Origin: Marinobacter arenosus
Lineage (GTDB): Bacteria; Pseudomonadota; Gammaproteobacteria; Pseudomonadales; Oleiphilaceae
NCBI RefSeq assembly: GCF_019264345.1
Contig: NZ_JAHVAO010000001.1
Coordinates: 496,001 to 560,000, forward strand
Direction of reading: 5' to 3'
DNA length: 64,000 bases
Below are positions 20,949 through 32,286 of this stretch, piece by piece (position 1 is the stretch's first letter; each line of letters opens with the position of its first letter). The notes under the pieces are model-generated. The model did no database searches and had not been told where the DNA came from. It saw only the letters and a program-made list of their open reading frames with translations. The position numbers were made by a program, and so were the translations under genes.

Positions 20949-21971
20949 ATGAAGCCCCTTACGCCCATCCAGCGTCGGCGGCTGCGGAATTTCCGGGCCA
21001 ATCGGAGAGGCTACTGGTCACTGTGGGTGTTTCTGGCCCTCTTCGGCCTGTCACTGATCGCGGAGGTGATTGCCAACGACTCGCCTCTCATCGTGTCCTA
21101 TCAGGACACCCTGTATTTCCCGGTGGTGGAGTCGGTATCGGAGGAAACGTTCGGTGGCTTCCTGCCGACCGAAGCCGATTACCGGGACCCCTTCATCTCC
21201 AGTGAGATCGAGGCCAACGGATGGATCCTGTGGCCGCCAATCCGATTCAGCTACGACACCATCAACTACGATCTTGAAGTCCCCTCCCCGGCACCTCCCA
21301 GCGCGGAGAACTGGCTGGGTACCGATGACCAGGGACGGGATGTCGCCGCCCGGGTGATCTATGGTTTTCGGATTTCCGTGCTGTTCGGCCTTACCCTGAC
21401 CTTCGCCAGTTGCATTGTGGGTGTCGCCGTTGGCGCTATTCAGGGGTATTACGGCGGTAAGATTGACCTGCTCGGTCAGCGGTTCATTGAGGTCTGGTCG
21501 GGCCTTCCGGTGCTTTACCTGTTGATCATCCTCTCAAGCATCGTACAGCCAAACTTCTGGTGGTTGCTCGGCATCATGCTGCTGTTCAGTTGGATGGGAT
21601 TGGTGGACGTCGTCCGCGCCGAGTTTCTTCGGGCGCGGAACTTCGAATATGTAAAAGCAGCCCGGGCACTGGGCCTGGAGAACCGGAAGATCATGTTCCG
21701 CCATATTCTTCCCAACGCCATGGTCGCGACACTGACGTTCCTTCCCTTTATCCTGACCGGTGCCATAACGGGCCTGACATCGTTGGACTTTCTCGGGTTC
21801 GGCCTGCCATCGGGGTCGCCGTCGCTGGGCGAACTGATCGCCCAGGGGAAAGCAAACCTGCACGCACCGTGGCTCGGCATATCTGCCTTTATTTCGCTTT
21901 CGGTCATGCTGACGCTCCTCGTGTTTGTCGGTGAGGCCGTCCGGGACGCCTTTGATCCGAGAAAGAGCTGA
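20949..21971 (+). CDS. yejE: Yej ABC importer permease YejE
   Basis: This 340-residue permease partners YejB. After one N-terminal helix (YWSLWVFLALFGLSLIAEVI) comes a long periplasmic loop of about 100 residues, then five helices of the BPD_transp_1 domain. The coupling motif is YVKAARALGLENRKIMFRHILPNA. The loop contains NWLGTDDQGRDV, a hallmark of the DppC/OppC/YejE group. The stop and the yejF start are separated by one base, so translation is probably coupled. Confidence 0.93.
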   Translation: MKPLTPIQRRRLRNFRANRRGYWSLWVFLALFGLSLIAEVIANDSPLIVSYQDTLYFPVVESVSEETFGGFLPTEADYRDPFISSEIEANGWILWPPIRFSYDTINYDLEVPSPAPPSAENWLGTDDQGRDVAARVIYGFRISVLFGLTLTFASCIVGVAVGAIQGYYGGKIDLLGQRFIEVWSGLPVLYLLIILSSIVQPNFWWLLGIMLLFSWMGLVDVVRAEFLRARNFEYVKAARALGLENRKIMFRHILPNAMVATLTFLPFILTGAITGLTSLDFLGFGLPSGSPSLGELIAQGKANLHAPWLGISAFISLSVMLTLLVFVGEAVRDAFDPRKS

Positions 21972-21972
21972 T

Positions 21973-23577
21973 ATGAGCAACCTGTTAGAGATTTCCAACC
22001 TGTCTATCTGTTTCGATCATGGCCCCCGGGCGGTGGATTCGCTCTCCTTTGCCGTTCGTGAGGGCGAGACCCTGGCGCTGGTCGGAGAGAGCGGGTCGGG
22101 CAAATCCATATCGGCGTTATCCGTGCTTCGGTTGCTTGATGAGCGCCATGCCAGCTACCCCACTGGAGAGATCTACTTCCACGGTGAGGACATGCTGAAG
22201 GCGAGTGAAAAGCGCCTTCGTCAGATCCGGGGGCGGCAGATCAGCATGATCTTCCAGGAACCCATGACGTCCCTCAATCCGTTGCACACGGTCGAAAAGC
22301 AGATCGGGGAAACCCTCGCCCTGCACAAGGGGATGCGAAATTCCGCCGCGCGGAAACGGTGCATTGAGTTACTCGATCTGGTCGGTATTCAGAACCCGGA
22401 AAGTCGCCTGGGCAGCTACCCCCACCAGCTCTCAGGGGGGCAGAAACAGCGCGTCATGATTGCCATGGCCCTGGCCAATGAACCCGAACTCCTGATTGCC
22501 GACGAGCCCACGACCGCGCTGGATGTCACGGTACAGAAACAGGTGCTCGAACTGCTCAGGGAACTCCAGCAGAAACTGGGGATGGCCATCCTTCTGATCA
22601 CCCACGACCTGTCCATCGTCCACCGTTATGCCGATGAGGTGGCTGTCATGGAACAGGGGAAGCTGGTGGAACTGGCGGATACAGAAACCCTGTTTGAACA
22701 GCCCAAACACCCCTATACCCGCAAACTGCTGGATGCCGAGCCACCGGAAGCGCCACTGAAGGCGGTGAGCAAAAGCGCCCCCCTGCTTCAGGTCGCCAAC
22801 CTGGACGTCCGTTTTTCCACCCGGAAATCGCTGTTCGGCAAGGTCACAGACTACTTTCACGCCGTTCAGAACACCAATTTCAGCCTCAACCGGGGTGAAA
22901 CGCTGGGGATCGTTGGCGAAAGTGGCAGTGGCAAGACCACCATCGGGCACGCTCTGCTCAAACTGACCGCAAGCACCGGCAGTATCAAGCTGGCCGGGGA
23001 GGAACTGGGCAATCTCACCCAGAAACAGTTCCGCCCCTGGCGAAGTCGGATTCAGATTGTGTTTCAAGATCCGTTTGGCAGCCTGAGCCCACGTATGTCC
23101 ATCGCCGAGATAGTGCGGGAAGGCCTTGAGATTCACGAGCCCTGCACGGTTTCCGACCATGAGCAACGGGTCATCCAGGCGTTACGGGACGTTGGCCTGG
23201 ACCCGGAGAACCGCCATCGCTATCCTCACGAGTTCTCCGGAGGCCAGCGCCAACGCATTGCCATTGCCCGAGCGCTGGTGCTCCAGCCCGACCTGATCAT
23301 TCTGGATGAACCAACCTCAGCACTGGATCGGACCGTTCAGAAGCAGGTGATTGAACTTCTCCGGGATATACAGGGCCGCTATGGTCTAAGCTATATTTTC
23401 ATCAGTCACGACCTCGCCGTGGTTCGGGCACTCAGCCATAAACTGCTGGTTCTGCACCACGGAAAGATTGTGGAATACGGCAACGCCGAAGACATTTTCC
23501 ACGCACCGAATCAGGCATACACCCAGGAACTGCTCAGTGCGGCGTTCTTCTACCAGAACCCGTCTACGACCAATTGA
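21973..23577 (+). CDS. yejF: Yej ABC importer ATPase with two nucleotide-binding domains
   Basis: From ATG 21973 the product is 534 residues; an in-frame start at 21925 lies inside yejE. Two complete ABC cassettes are fused. The first has Walker A GESGSGKS, signature LSGGQKQRV and Walker B LLIADEPT. The second has Walker A GESGSGKTT near residue 315, signature FSGGQRQRI and Walker B LIILDEPT. Each cassette ends with the oligopeptide-transporter extension seen in HPYTRKLLDAEPPEAP. The protein powers import through YejB and YejE. It is the last yej gene, 66 bases before fabI. Confidence 0.95.
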   Translation: MSNLLEISNLSICFDHGPRAVDSLSFAVREGETLALVGESGSGKSISALSVLRLLDERHASYPTGEIYFHGEDMLKASEKRLRQIRGRQISMIFQEPMTSLNPLHTVEKQIGETLALHKGMRNSAARKRCIELLDLVGIQNPESRLGSYPHQLSGGQKQRVMIAMALANEPELLIADEPTTALDVTVQKQVLELLRELQQKLGMAILLITHDLSIVHRYADEVAVMEQGKLVELADTETLFEQPKHPYTRKLLDAEPPEAPLKAVSKSAPLLQVANLDVRFSTRKSLFGKVTDYFHAVQNTNFSLNRGETLGIVGESGSGKTTIGHALLKLTASTGSIKLAGEELGNLTQKQFRPWRSRIQIVFQDPFGSLSPRMSIAEIVREGLEIHEPCTVSDHEQRVIQALRDVGLDPENRHRYPHEFSGGQRQRIAIARALVLQPDLIILDEPTSALDRTVQKQVIELLRDIQGRYGLSYIFISHDLAVVRALSHKLLVLHHGKIVEYGNAEDIFHAPNQAYTQELLSAAFFYQNPSTTN

Positions 23578-23643
23578 GCGTTACCCGGAGCGCGCGAGTT
23601 CAGGGATAATGCTCCGAAATCAGGAACACAGGGAGAACTACCC

Positions 23644-24429
23644 ATGGGATTACTCAGTGGCAAGAAAGCACTGATCGTTGGCGTTGCCAGTAAGCTGTCC
23701 ATTGCCTACGGCATCGCCGAAGCATTCGCCCGGGAAGGCGCCGAACTGGCGTTCACCTATCAGAATGAAAAGCTTCAACCCCGGGTGGAGAAATTCGCCG
23801 AACAATGGGGCAGCAAGCTGACGTTCCCCTGTGACGTCGCCAGTGACGAAGAAATCGAGAACGTCTTCACCGAGCTGGGTAAACATTGGGATCACATTGA
23901 CATCATCGTCCACGCCGTCGGATTCGCCCCCGGCCATGAACTGGACGGCAATTATGTCGACGTGACCACTCGCGAAGGTTTCCGAATCGCCCACGACATT
24001 AGTTCTTACAGCTTTGTAGCGCTGGCGAAGGGAGCACGCAAGATGATGCACGAGGGCAGCTCACTGCTGACCCTGAGCTACCTGGGTGCCGAGCGGGTGC
24101 TGCAGAATTACAACGTGATGGGTCTGGCCAAGGCCTCCCTCGAGGCCAACGTTCGCTACATGGCGGCCAGCCTCGGCAAAGACGGAATCCGGGTCAACGG
24201 CATCTCCGCCGGTCCAATCAAAACCCTTGCGGCGTCTGGTATCAAGAGTTTCCGACGGATGCTTGCCGAGAACGCCAAGCAGGCTCCGCTGCGTCGCAAC
24301 GTGACCACTGATGAAGTCGGGAATGCAGCAGCCTTCCTGAGCTCAGATATGGCCAGCGGCATTACCGGCGAAATCATGTACGTCGATGCCGGCTTCAACA
24401 TTACCGGCATGGCTCAGATGGAAGAGTGA
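23644..24429 (+). CDS. fabI: Enoyl-[acyl-carrier-protein] reductase (NADH)
   Basis: FabI catalyses the last step of each fatty-acid elongation cycle and is the triclosan target. The 261-residue product (E. coli 262) begins [25 protein letters not shown], where the glycines bind the nucleotide. The catalytic Tyr and Lys pair is in [20 protein letters not shown], with the first Tyr in [30 protein letters not shown] is the substrate-binding loop. GGGAG precedes the start. A strong terminator follows. The position behind the yej genes matches Pseudomonas. Confidence 0.97.
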   Translation: MGLLSGKKALIVGVASKLSIAYGIAEAFAREGAELAFTYQNEKLQPRVEKFAEQWGSKLTFPCDVASDEEIENVFTELGKHWDHIDIIVHAVGFAPGHELDGNYVDVTTREGFRIAHDISSYSFVALAKGARKMMHEGSSLLTLSYLGAERVLQNYNVMGLAKASLEANVRYMAASLGKDGIRVNGISAGPIKTLAASGIKSFRRMLAENAKQAPLRRNVTTDEVGNAAAFLSSDMASGITGEIMYVDAGFNITGMAQMEE

Positions 24430-24452
24430 GCCCCAGCGACCGTTGAAGAACG

Positions 24453-24482
24453 AAAAAAGCCGGCTTGTCGCCGGCTTTTTTT
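24453..24482. terminator. Bidirectional intrinsic terminator
   Basis: Six A residues, stem GCCGGC/GCCGGC (24459-24464 and 24470-24475) and seven T residues lie between convergent fabI and the PilZ-domain gene. Confidence 0.92.
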
Positions 24483-24493
24483 GTAATCCGGAG

Positions 24494-24901
24494 TCACTCC
24501 CCGGTCATCGCCGAAGCAACCGCCTCCAACCACTCCACATAGGCCGTGTCGGCGGATTCGATAATCTGCGTACCCACCAGGAATTCGGACTGGTTCGGTC
24601 GACACCAGACCACTTCCACCATCAATGCAAACGGCTCGGGATGAGTGCCGAGGAATACGGATGCCGGGAGCAGTGCGCCCAGTGACAGCGGTTCTTTCGA
24701 AAGCAGGCACATTCCACGGGCTGAAATGTCGCGGATGCGGCACACCAGAGCGCGCCCCCGACTCTCAGGTCCGTGACCTGGGACCTCAGACTCGAGCTCC
24801 AGCGTTGCCCTTGCCGTTGCCGTGAGCCGATAGTCCGATCGGTTATCCGCGCTCTCCAACCTCTGATCTGACGCCCAAAAATCGTAGTCTGCATTACTCA
24901 T
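24494..24901 (-). CDS. PilZ-domain protein, likely c-di-GMP binding
   Basis: This 135-residue protein starts at ATG 24901. A longer frame upstream runs through the next gene in another reading frame and is not real. The c-di-GMP motifs are intact: RxxxR in RSDYR (residues 21-25) and DxSxxG in DISARG (58-63). This differs from the pilZ gene at 62401, which lacks both motifs. The strands ending in VEVVWCRP and FLVGTQII complete the barrel. It lies 28 bases downstream of the DUF1631-like gene on the same strand, so the two probably form an operon. The target process is unknown. Confidence 0.85.
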   Translation of the reverse strand: MSNADYDFWASDQRLESADNRSDYRLTATARATLELESEVPGHGPESRGRALVCRIRDISARGMCLLSKEPLSLGALLPASVFLGTHPEPFALMVEVVWCRPNQSEFLVGTQIIESADTAYVEWLEAVASAMTGE

Positions 24902-24929
24902 TATTATTTTACCTGCGCTGCTTTCGGCC

Positions 24930-26753
24930 TCAATTTCGGCCCACCCGGATTCGGCCAACAACCCGGCTGAGGGCATCGTCAAACTCGGCAGAGCTGTCCA
25001 ATACCCGTATCTGGCCGGCCACGATTCCCTCCACCAAACCATCCTCCTGAAATTCTCGGCGGTTAAGCCCCAAACGGTCAACAAAGACGAGTTTCCGCGA
25101 CGCGTTGATCCGGACCGCCAGCTTGAGTCGCAACGGGTCGTCCTCAGCCGAGGATGGCGCGATGGCAATCCAGCCGCCGAGCTTCAGCTCGCTGACCTGC
25201 TTTTTTGCCAGAAGCTGTTGCTCCCGGGCGCGTTGCTCAAGTTCCACCCGCTCGTCTTCTTGCCGTTGGGCTTCCTCCCTTTGTCGCTCCCGCGTCAACT
25301 CAGCTTCACGGGTTGCTTCATCCTGCTTTCGCCGTGCCTCCTCCTGATCGCGTTTGTGGCGAAGTGCCTCAGCCTGATCACGAGCTTCCTTGGCCGCCTG
25401 CTCCCGCTGCCTGCGTTGTTTATAGCAAACCTCCGCAAGCACCGTTATCGTCTCATTCAATACCTTGCCAAAGGGATTCAGCATCGGTAACGGGCGTACC
25501 TCGCCACGTTCCCGCGCCTGCTGGAATTCTACCCAAGGCTGCAAACCCAGCTTCACCCCGGCGCCGTTCGTCCAAAGAACCTCTGCGGTGTCCTCCAGTA
25601 GCGCAAAGAAGTAGCGGCGCTGTTCGCTTCTGCCTTCGCCTTCGACGAACCATTGCCCTTCCAGCTCGCTGACTTCGCCGTGGCTTGCTGCCGAAAACTC
25701 CAGCCATGAGCTGTCCCAGCTGAACCTGTCCGGCGGTGGCAAAGCGTCAGCCAATTCCGGCGCCTCTCCGCGCAGCCGTGATACGAGGACGCTCTCAATC
25801 CCGGACAATTCGCCAGCCGCCAGGGGGTGATCAAACGTGCGGTTCCAGACATCTAGGATGCGATCACCAATCTGCTCGCCCACGTGATAGAGCCGGTTGC
25901 GGTCCTGATCAGATAAGGATGGGTCGCCGATCCAGACCAGCCATTCGAGGAGCTTTGATCCGTGGCGGAACGTCTCTCCCTCGACACCGGATTCCCAGAT
26001 CGCGTGTTTGAGGAGCCTGCGCCATTGGTCCAGGGCGAAGCGACTGATTGGCGTAGGCAAACGGCGGCCGTGCAGTGCCCGGCCAATCAGGGCACGGGCG
26101 GTCTGATCGGCACGACGTTGACGGGCCGCGCCCTGCTCCGTTTCCAGCAATCTCTGGTGGAGTTTGCCGATCTGCCCATTACGCCTGTCGGCGTCCTCTT
26201 TCCACTGCCGGCAAAAGTCTTCAACCTCGGATGCCCGACCAGACTCGAAACTGCTGGATACCGCAATAACCAGTGCGTCCAGTTGATCGAGCAGAACTTT
26301 TGCAGAGCGACCACCCGAATCACTCCAGCCTCGCCATTCCTGAAGACTGTCTAGCCACTCGATAAAAGTTTCGCTGAACGCCTTGGCGCCCTCGAGGCTC
26401 ATCCGCCAGGCAAGAAAGAACCGCAGGCGAGCGACCCGACGAGCCAACTCCGGATGCAACCCGCTGGTCTTCAGAAAAACATCCATTATCCGGTCGGCGA
26501 CATACGCGGCATTGATCTGCATCGCCGACCAGTTCAGGTGAACGGAACGGACCACGTGAGTAACACGCTCATCCCGCTGCTCGGCCCAACAGGACAGAAG
26601 CAGGGGGCGCCAGTCACTGACGGAATCAGGGTCGAGCTTTCCAGGCGGGTAAGGCAGATCCGGAACACGGATTCCTGTGAGGACATCGGCAATCTTCGTC
26701 GAAACCGTCCTGCGGACCGGAACATCTCGTGCTTTTTGCCTGTTTTGTGACAT
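24930..26753 (-). CDS. DUF1631-like protein with coiled coil
   Basis: The 607-residue product is soluble. It has an alpha-helical N-terminal two-thirds, a charged coiled coil of Lys, Arg, Glu and Gln at about residues 445-520, and a small C-terminal beta domain (SELKLGGWIAIA, RKLVFVDRLGLNRREF). That C-terminal pattern resembles the DUF1631 family of gammaproteobacteria, sometimes misnamed thymidine phosphorylase. The assignment is by eye and moderate. Co-transcription with a c-di-GMP-binding PilZ gene suggests a signalling role, which is inference. It is divergent from the DAHP synthase gene, with a 172-base gap in which I see nothing specific. Confidence 0.6.
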   Translation of the reverse strand: MSQNRQKARDVPVRRTVSTKIADVLTGIRVPDLPYPPGKLDPDSVSDWRPLLLSCWAEQRDERVTHVVRSVHLNWSAMQINAAYVADRIMDVFLKTSGLHPELARRVARLRFFLAWRMSLEGAKAFSETFIEWLDSLQEWRGWSDSGGRSAKVLLDQLDALVIAVSSSFESGRASEVEDFCRQWKEDADRRNGQIGKLHQRLLETEQGAARQRRADQTARALIGRALHGRRLPTPISRFALDQWRRLLKHAIWESGVEGETFRHGSKLLEWLVWIGDPSLSDQDRNRLYHVGEQIGDRILDVWNRTFDHPLAAGELSGIESVLVSRLRGEAPELADALPPPDRFSWDSSWLEFSAASHGEVSELEGQWFVEGEGRSEQRRYFFALLEDTAEVLWTNGAGVKLGLQPWVEFQQARERGEVRPLPMLNPFGKVLNETITVLAEVCYKQRRQREQAAKEARDQAEALRHKRDQEEARRKQDEATREAELTRERQREEAQRQEDERVELEQRAREQQLLAKKQVSELKLGGWIAIAPSSAEDDPLRLKLAVRINASRKLVFVDRLGLNRREFQEDGLVEGIVAGQIRVLDSSAEFDDALSRVVGRIRVGRN

Positions 26754-26925
26754 CCAGTCCCCGTGCTGAAGAAGCGTTGAAAAGGCCTACCAAATGACGC
26801 AGTATAACCACCTCGCCGGGGTTAATCGCAACCGGACACCGGCGCATTCGCGTTAATCTGCAACTCCGTTGGCATTTGTTCGTCCAACTGGGAAGCAACG
26901 ATCAGAATCGGGGATACAGAACAAC

Positions 26926-28002
26926 ATGTCGGGCAAAAAACTAGAGAACCTGAATGTGGCCAGCCAGGAACCACTGATTACGCCTGAAGCGCTGAAAAAG
27001 GAGATGCCACTCTCTGACAAAGCCGCTGAAACCGTAGCCAATGGACGCCAGGCCATCTATGACATCATGGACGGCAAGGATCACCGCCTGTTCGTGGTGG
27101 TTGGCCCCTGCTCCATCCACGATGTTGAAGCAGCCCGCGATTATGCCCAACGCCTGAAAAAGCTTGCTGACGAAGTCAGCGATACGCTTCTGATCGTCAT
27201 GCGCGTGTACTTTGAGAAGCCCCGGACCACCGTCGGTTGGAAAGGCCTGATCAACGACCCGAAACTGAACGACACCTTCGATATCGAGCAGGGCCTGCAT
27301 ATCGGCCGCCGCCTGCTTCTGGATATCAACGAACTCGGTCTGCCGGCAGCCACCGAAGCACTCGACCCGATTTCGCCACAGTATCTGCAGGACACCATCG
27401 CGTGGTCGGCCATCGGTGCCCGTACCACGGAGTCCCAGACCCACCGTGAAATGAGCAGCGGTCTGTCCATGGCCATCGGCTTCAAGAACGGCACTGACGG
27501 CAGCCTTGACGTCGCGGTTAACGCCATGAAGTCCGTGTCGCACCCGCACAGTTTCCTTGGCATTGACCAGCAGGGCAAAGTTGCCATCATCCGGACCAAG
27601 GGCAACAATTACGGCCACGCCGTGCTCCGCGGTGGCGGTGGTAAGCCCAATTACGACTCCGTCAGTGTCGCCCTCTGCGAACAGGCCCTGGAAAAGGCAA
27701 AACTCCGGAAGTCCATCATGGTTGACTGCAGCCATGCAAACTCGAACAAGGATCCTGGCCTCCAGCCTCTCGTTATGCAGGATGTGGCGCACCAGATCCT
27801 GGAAGGCAACACCTCCATCCAAAGCCTGATGGTAGAGAGCAACATCAATTGGGGTAATCAGTCCATTCCTGAGAACCTGGCCGACCTGAAATACGGCGTG
27901 TCTGTCACCGACGCCTGCATTGATTGGCCAACCACCGAAAAGGCCATTCGGGAAATGCGTGAAAAACTGAAGGATGTCCTGCCCCAGCGCAAAATCGGCT
28001 GA
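26926..28002 (+). CDS. 3-deoxy-7-phosphoheptulonate synthase (DAHP synthase, class I)
   Basis: This enzyme joins phosphoenolpyruvate and erythrose 4-phosphate, the first step of aromatic amino-acid synthesis. From ATG 26926, with GGGG upstream, it is 358 residues, matching the AroF/AroG/AroH family (348-356). The signature motifs are VVGPCSIHD, TEALDPISPQYLQD, GARTTESQTHREM, FKNGTDGSLDVAVNAM and VDCSHANSNKD. The feedback-inhibition type (Phe, Tyr or Trp) cannot be told from sequence by eye, so I give no symbol. aroC, a later shikimate gene, is also in the window. Confidence 0.95.
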   Translation: MSGKKLENLNVASQEPLITPEALKKEMPLSDKAAETVANGRQAIYDIMDGKDHRLFVVVGPCSIHDVEAARDYAQRLKKLADEVSDTLLIVMRVYFEKPRTTVGWKGLINDPKLNDTFDIEQGLHIGRRLLLDINELGLPAATEALDPISPQYLQDTIAWSAIGARTTESQTHREMSSGLSMAIGFKNGTDGSLDVAVNAMKSVSHPHSFLGIDQQGKVAIIRTKGNNYGHAVLRGGGGKPNYDSVSVALCEQALEKAKLRKSIMVDCSHANSNKDPGLQPLVMQDVAHQILEGNTSIQSLMVESNINWGNQSIPENLADLKYGVSVTDACIDWPTTEKAIREMREKLKDVLPQRKIG

Positions 28003-28016
28003 GCGCGACAGCAATG

Positions 28017-28045
28017 AAAAAAGGGAGCCTCGGGCTCCCTTTTTT
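28017..28045. terminator. Bidirectional intrinsic terminator
   Basis: A-run, stem GGGAGCC/GGCTCCC (28023-28029 and 28033-28039) and a T-run lie between the convergent DAHP synthase gene and cobA. Confidence 0.92.
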
Positions 28046-28051
28046 GTGGTC

Positions 28052-30237
<2,186 letters not shown>

Positions 30238-30277
30238 TTATACCTGCACTGAGGCTGGTGGCTACCGTAGGGCCCGC

Positions 30278-31615
30278 TCAGGAGTAGCGTTTTCGGGAGC
30301 TCTGGGCATTGCGCTGGTCGAGTCGATCGCGCTTCTCGGCCAGTTTGATTTCGAGACCGCGATTCACCGGCTGATAGTAACGGCGCTGATGAATGGGCTC
30401 GGGCAGGTAGCATTCGCCGTCGGCGAACGCATCGGGTTCATCGTGAGCGTAGCGATAGGATTCGCCATGCCCCATGGTCTTGAGAAGTTTGGTGGGAGCG
30501 TTACGCAAATGCACAGGCACGTCGTAATCCGGGTCTTTGCGAATGTCTGCCATACACTGGTTGAACGCGTTGTAGACCGCATTGCTCTTTGGGCACATCG
30601 CCAGGTAGGTAACCGCTTGTGCAAGCGCCAGTTCCCCTTCCGGTGACCCCAGACGTTCCTGGGCGTCCCAGGCATCCATTGAAAGTTGCAGCGCCCGCGG
30701 ATCGGCATTTCCGATGTCCTCGCTGGCAATCCGAACCAACCGGCGAGCAACGTACAGTGGATCGCACCCACCGTCCAGCATCCGGCAAAGCCAGTACAGC
30801 GATCCGTCCGGATCGGAACCCCGAACGGATTTGTGGAGGGCAGAAATCTGGTCGTAGAAAACGTCCCCGCCTTTGTCGAAGCGACGCAAACTGGTCTGCA
30901 TGACCTGTTCAAGCTGCTCGTGGGTTACGTGGTCCCGGCCTTCGGCGTCTGGTTCGGCCAGGTCTGCTGCCACTTCGAGGATGTTGAGTGCCCGCCGGGC
31001 ATCCCCGCCAGCCGCCGCTGCCATCAGCGCCAGTACGTCGGTGGGAACCGACAGACGGCCCGCGAAGCCCTCACCCGAAACCAGTGCCCGCTCCAGTAAC
31101 CGCAGGACATCCTCGTCGTCGAGGTTTTTCAGGACATAAACCCGGGTCCGGGAAAGCAGCGCGCTGTTCAGTTCGAACGAAGGGTTCTCGGTGGTGGCCC
31201 CCACAAAAATGAACGTGCCATCTTCAATATGGGGGAGGAAGGCATCCTGCTGGCTTTTGTTAAAGCGATGCACTTCATCCACGAACAGGAGCGTGTCACG
31301 CCCCTCGGATTGCTTACGGTTCCGGGCCCGATCCACGACAGCCCGAATCTCTTTCACACCGCTGAGAACTGCTGAGATCGTTTCAAAGCTAAGATCACTG
31401 AGGGAGGCCAGGAGACGGGCGAACGTGGTCTTGCCCACCCCCGGGGGGCCCCAGAGAATCATGGAATGCAGCTGGCCCTGCTCCACGGCTCGGCGCAGGG
31501 GCTTTCCGGGCCCCACCAGATGCGTTTGGCCCACATAGTCATCCAGGCTGGCGGGCCGCATGCGCGCCGCCAGTGGCCGAAAACCTGGCTGTTCCTCGAA
31601 CAGACTATCCTGCAT
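30278..31615 (-). CDS. rarA: Replication-associated recombination protein A (MgsA/RarA)
   Basis: RarA is an AAA+ ATPase acting at stalled replication forks and related to clamp loaders. The 445-residue protein has Walker [16 protein letters not shown], Walker [17 protein letters not shown] and sensor 1 [20 protein letters not shown]. The C-terminal tetramerisation part contains [19 protein letters not shown]. Its start ATG shares one base with the lolA stop (TGATG), so translation is coupled. The order ftsK-lolA-rarA-serS is the common gammaproteobacterial one. Confidence 0.96.
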   Translation of the reverse strand: MQDSLFEEQPGFRPLAARMRPASLDDYVGQTHLVGPGKPLRRAVEQGQLHSMILWGPPGVGKTTFARLLASLSDLSFETISAVLSGVKEIRAVVDRARNRKQSEGRDTLLFVDEVHRFNKSQQDAFLPHIEDGTFIFVGATTENPSFELNSALLSRTRVYVLKNLDDEDVLRLLERALVSGEGFAGRLSVPTDVLALMAAAAGGDARRALNILEVAADLAEPDAEGRDHVTHEQLEQVMQTSLRRFDKGGDVFYDQISALHKSVRGSDPDGSLYWLCRMLDGGCDPLYVARRLVRIASEDIGNADPRALQLSMDAWDAQERLGSPEGELALAQAVTYLAMCPKSNAVYNAFNQCMADIRKDPDYDVPVHLRNAPTKLLKTMGHGESYRYAHDEPDAFADGECYLPEPIHQRRYYQPVNRGLEIKLAEKRDRLDQRNAQSSRKRYS

Positions 31616-32274
31616 CAGGCTCCGTCCCGGATGATGTCCACGCCCTCCGGATATTCGAGGGTGAAGGCGCTGTTGTCGACGTTCTCATTCAGCCTGATGT
31701 TGTCGAAGCTGAGCACGCTGAGCTGGGACAACGAGTCGCGCATCCGCATCTCCTGAAGCTCTCCCTTGAAAAAGGTGAGACGCAGGGAAACAAACAGGGA
31801 ATCCGGGTTACGGGGTTCGAGTGTGTATTCCCGGGTGTTGTCACCGATGGCCTTCCGGGACACGTTGTAGGTTTCCTCAAGGTTATCGACCTCACCGCTG
31901 AGTAATAGCGCCGGCGTGGTCTGAACCCGCTCATCCAGATTGTGAATGGTCACCTGTTCCAGATCGGGATCGTAGACCTCAACGGTCTCGCCATTACTGA
32001 CAATGAACTGGGAGAGTGGCGCGCTGGTTTCCCAATAGAACAGCCCCGGGCGTTTTGCTTTCAGGGCACCGCGCGTTTCCTGGACGCGGTTGCCATTTTC
32101 ATTAACGACGATCTGTATGAAGTCAGCCTGGTAGGATTCGTAACTCTTGAGCACGGAGGCAAGCTGGACCGCCGCATCACGGGATTCCGGCGAGTCGTCA
32201 GCCGCTTTCGCCGCCAACGCAAACAAGGTAACGATTGCGAGGGCGAGCATCTTCAGAAACGGATGGAATTGCAT
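31615..32274 (-). CDS. lolA: Outer-membrane lipoprotein carrier LolA
   Basis: LolA picks up lipoproteins from the LolCDE complex and shuttles them across the periplasm to LolB. The 219-residue protein has a signal peptide ([24 protein letters not shown]) and then a single LolA fold: [44 protein letters not shown], and the C-terminal [22 protein letters not shown]. It starts 12 bases after the ftsK stop. The lipoproteins it would carry include MltD in this window. Confidence 0.95.
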   Translation of the reverse strand: MQFHPFLKMLALAIVTLFALAAKAADDSPESRDAAVQLASVLKSYESYQADFIQIVVNENGNRVQETRGALKAKRPGLFYWETSAPLSQFIVSNGETVEVYDPDLEQVTIHNLDERVQTTPALLLSGEVDNLEETYNVSRKAIGDNTREYTLEPRNPDSLFVSLRLTFFKGELQEMRMRDSLSQLSVLSFDNIRLNENVDNSAFTLEYPEGVDIIRDGA

Positions 32275-32286
32275 TGGATACGGCTC

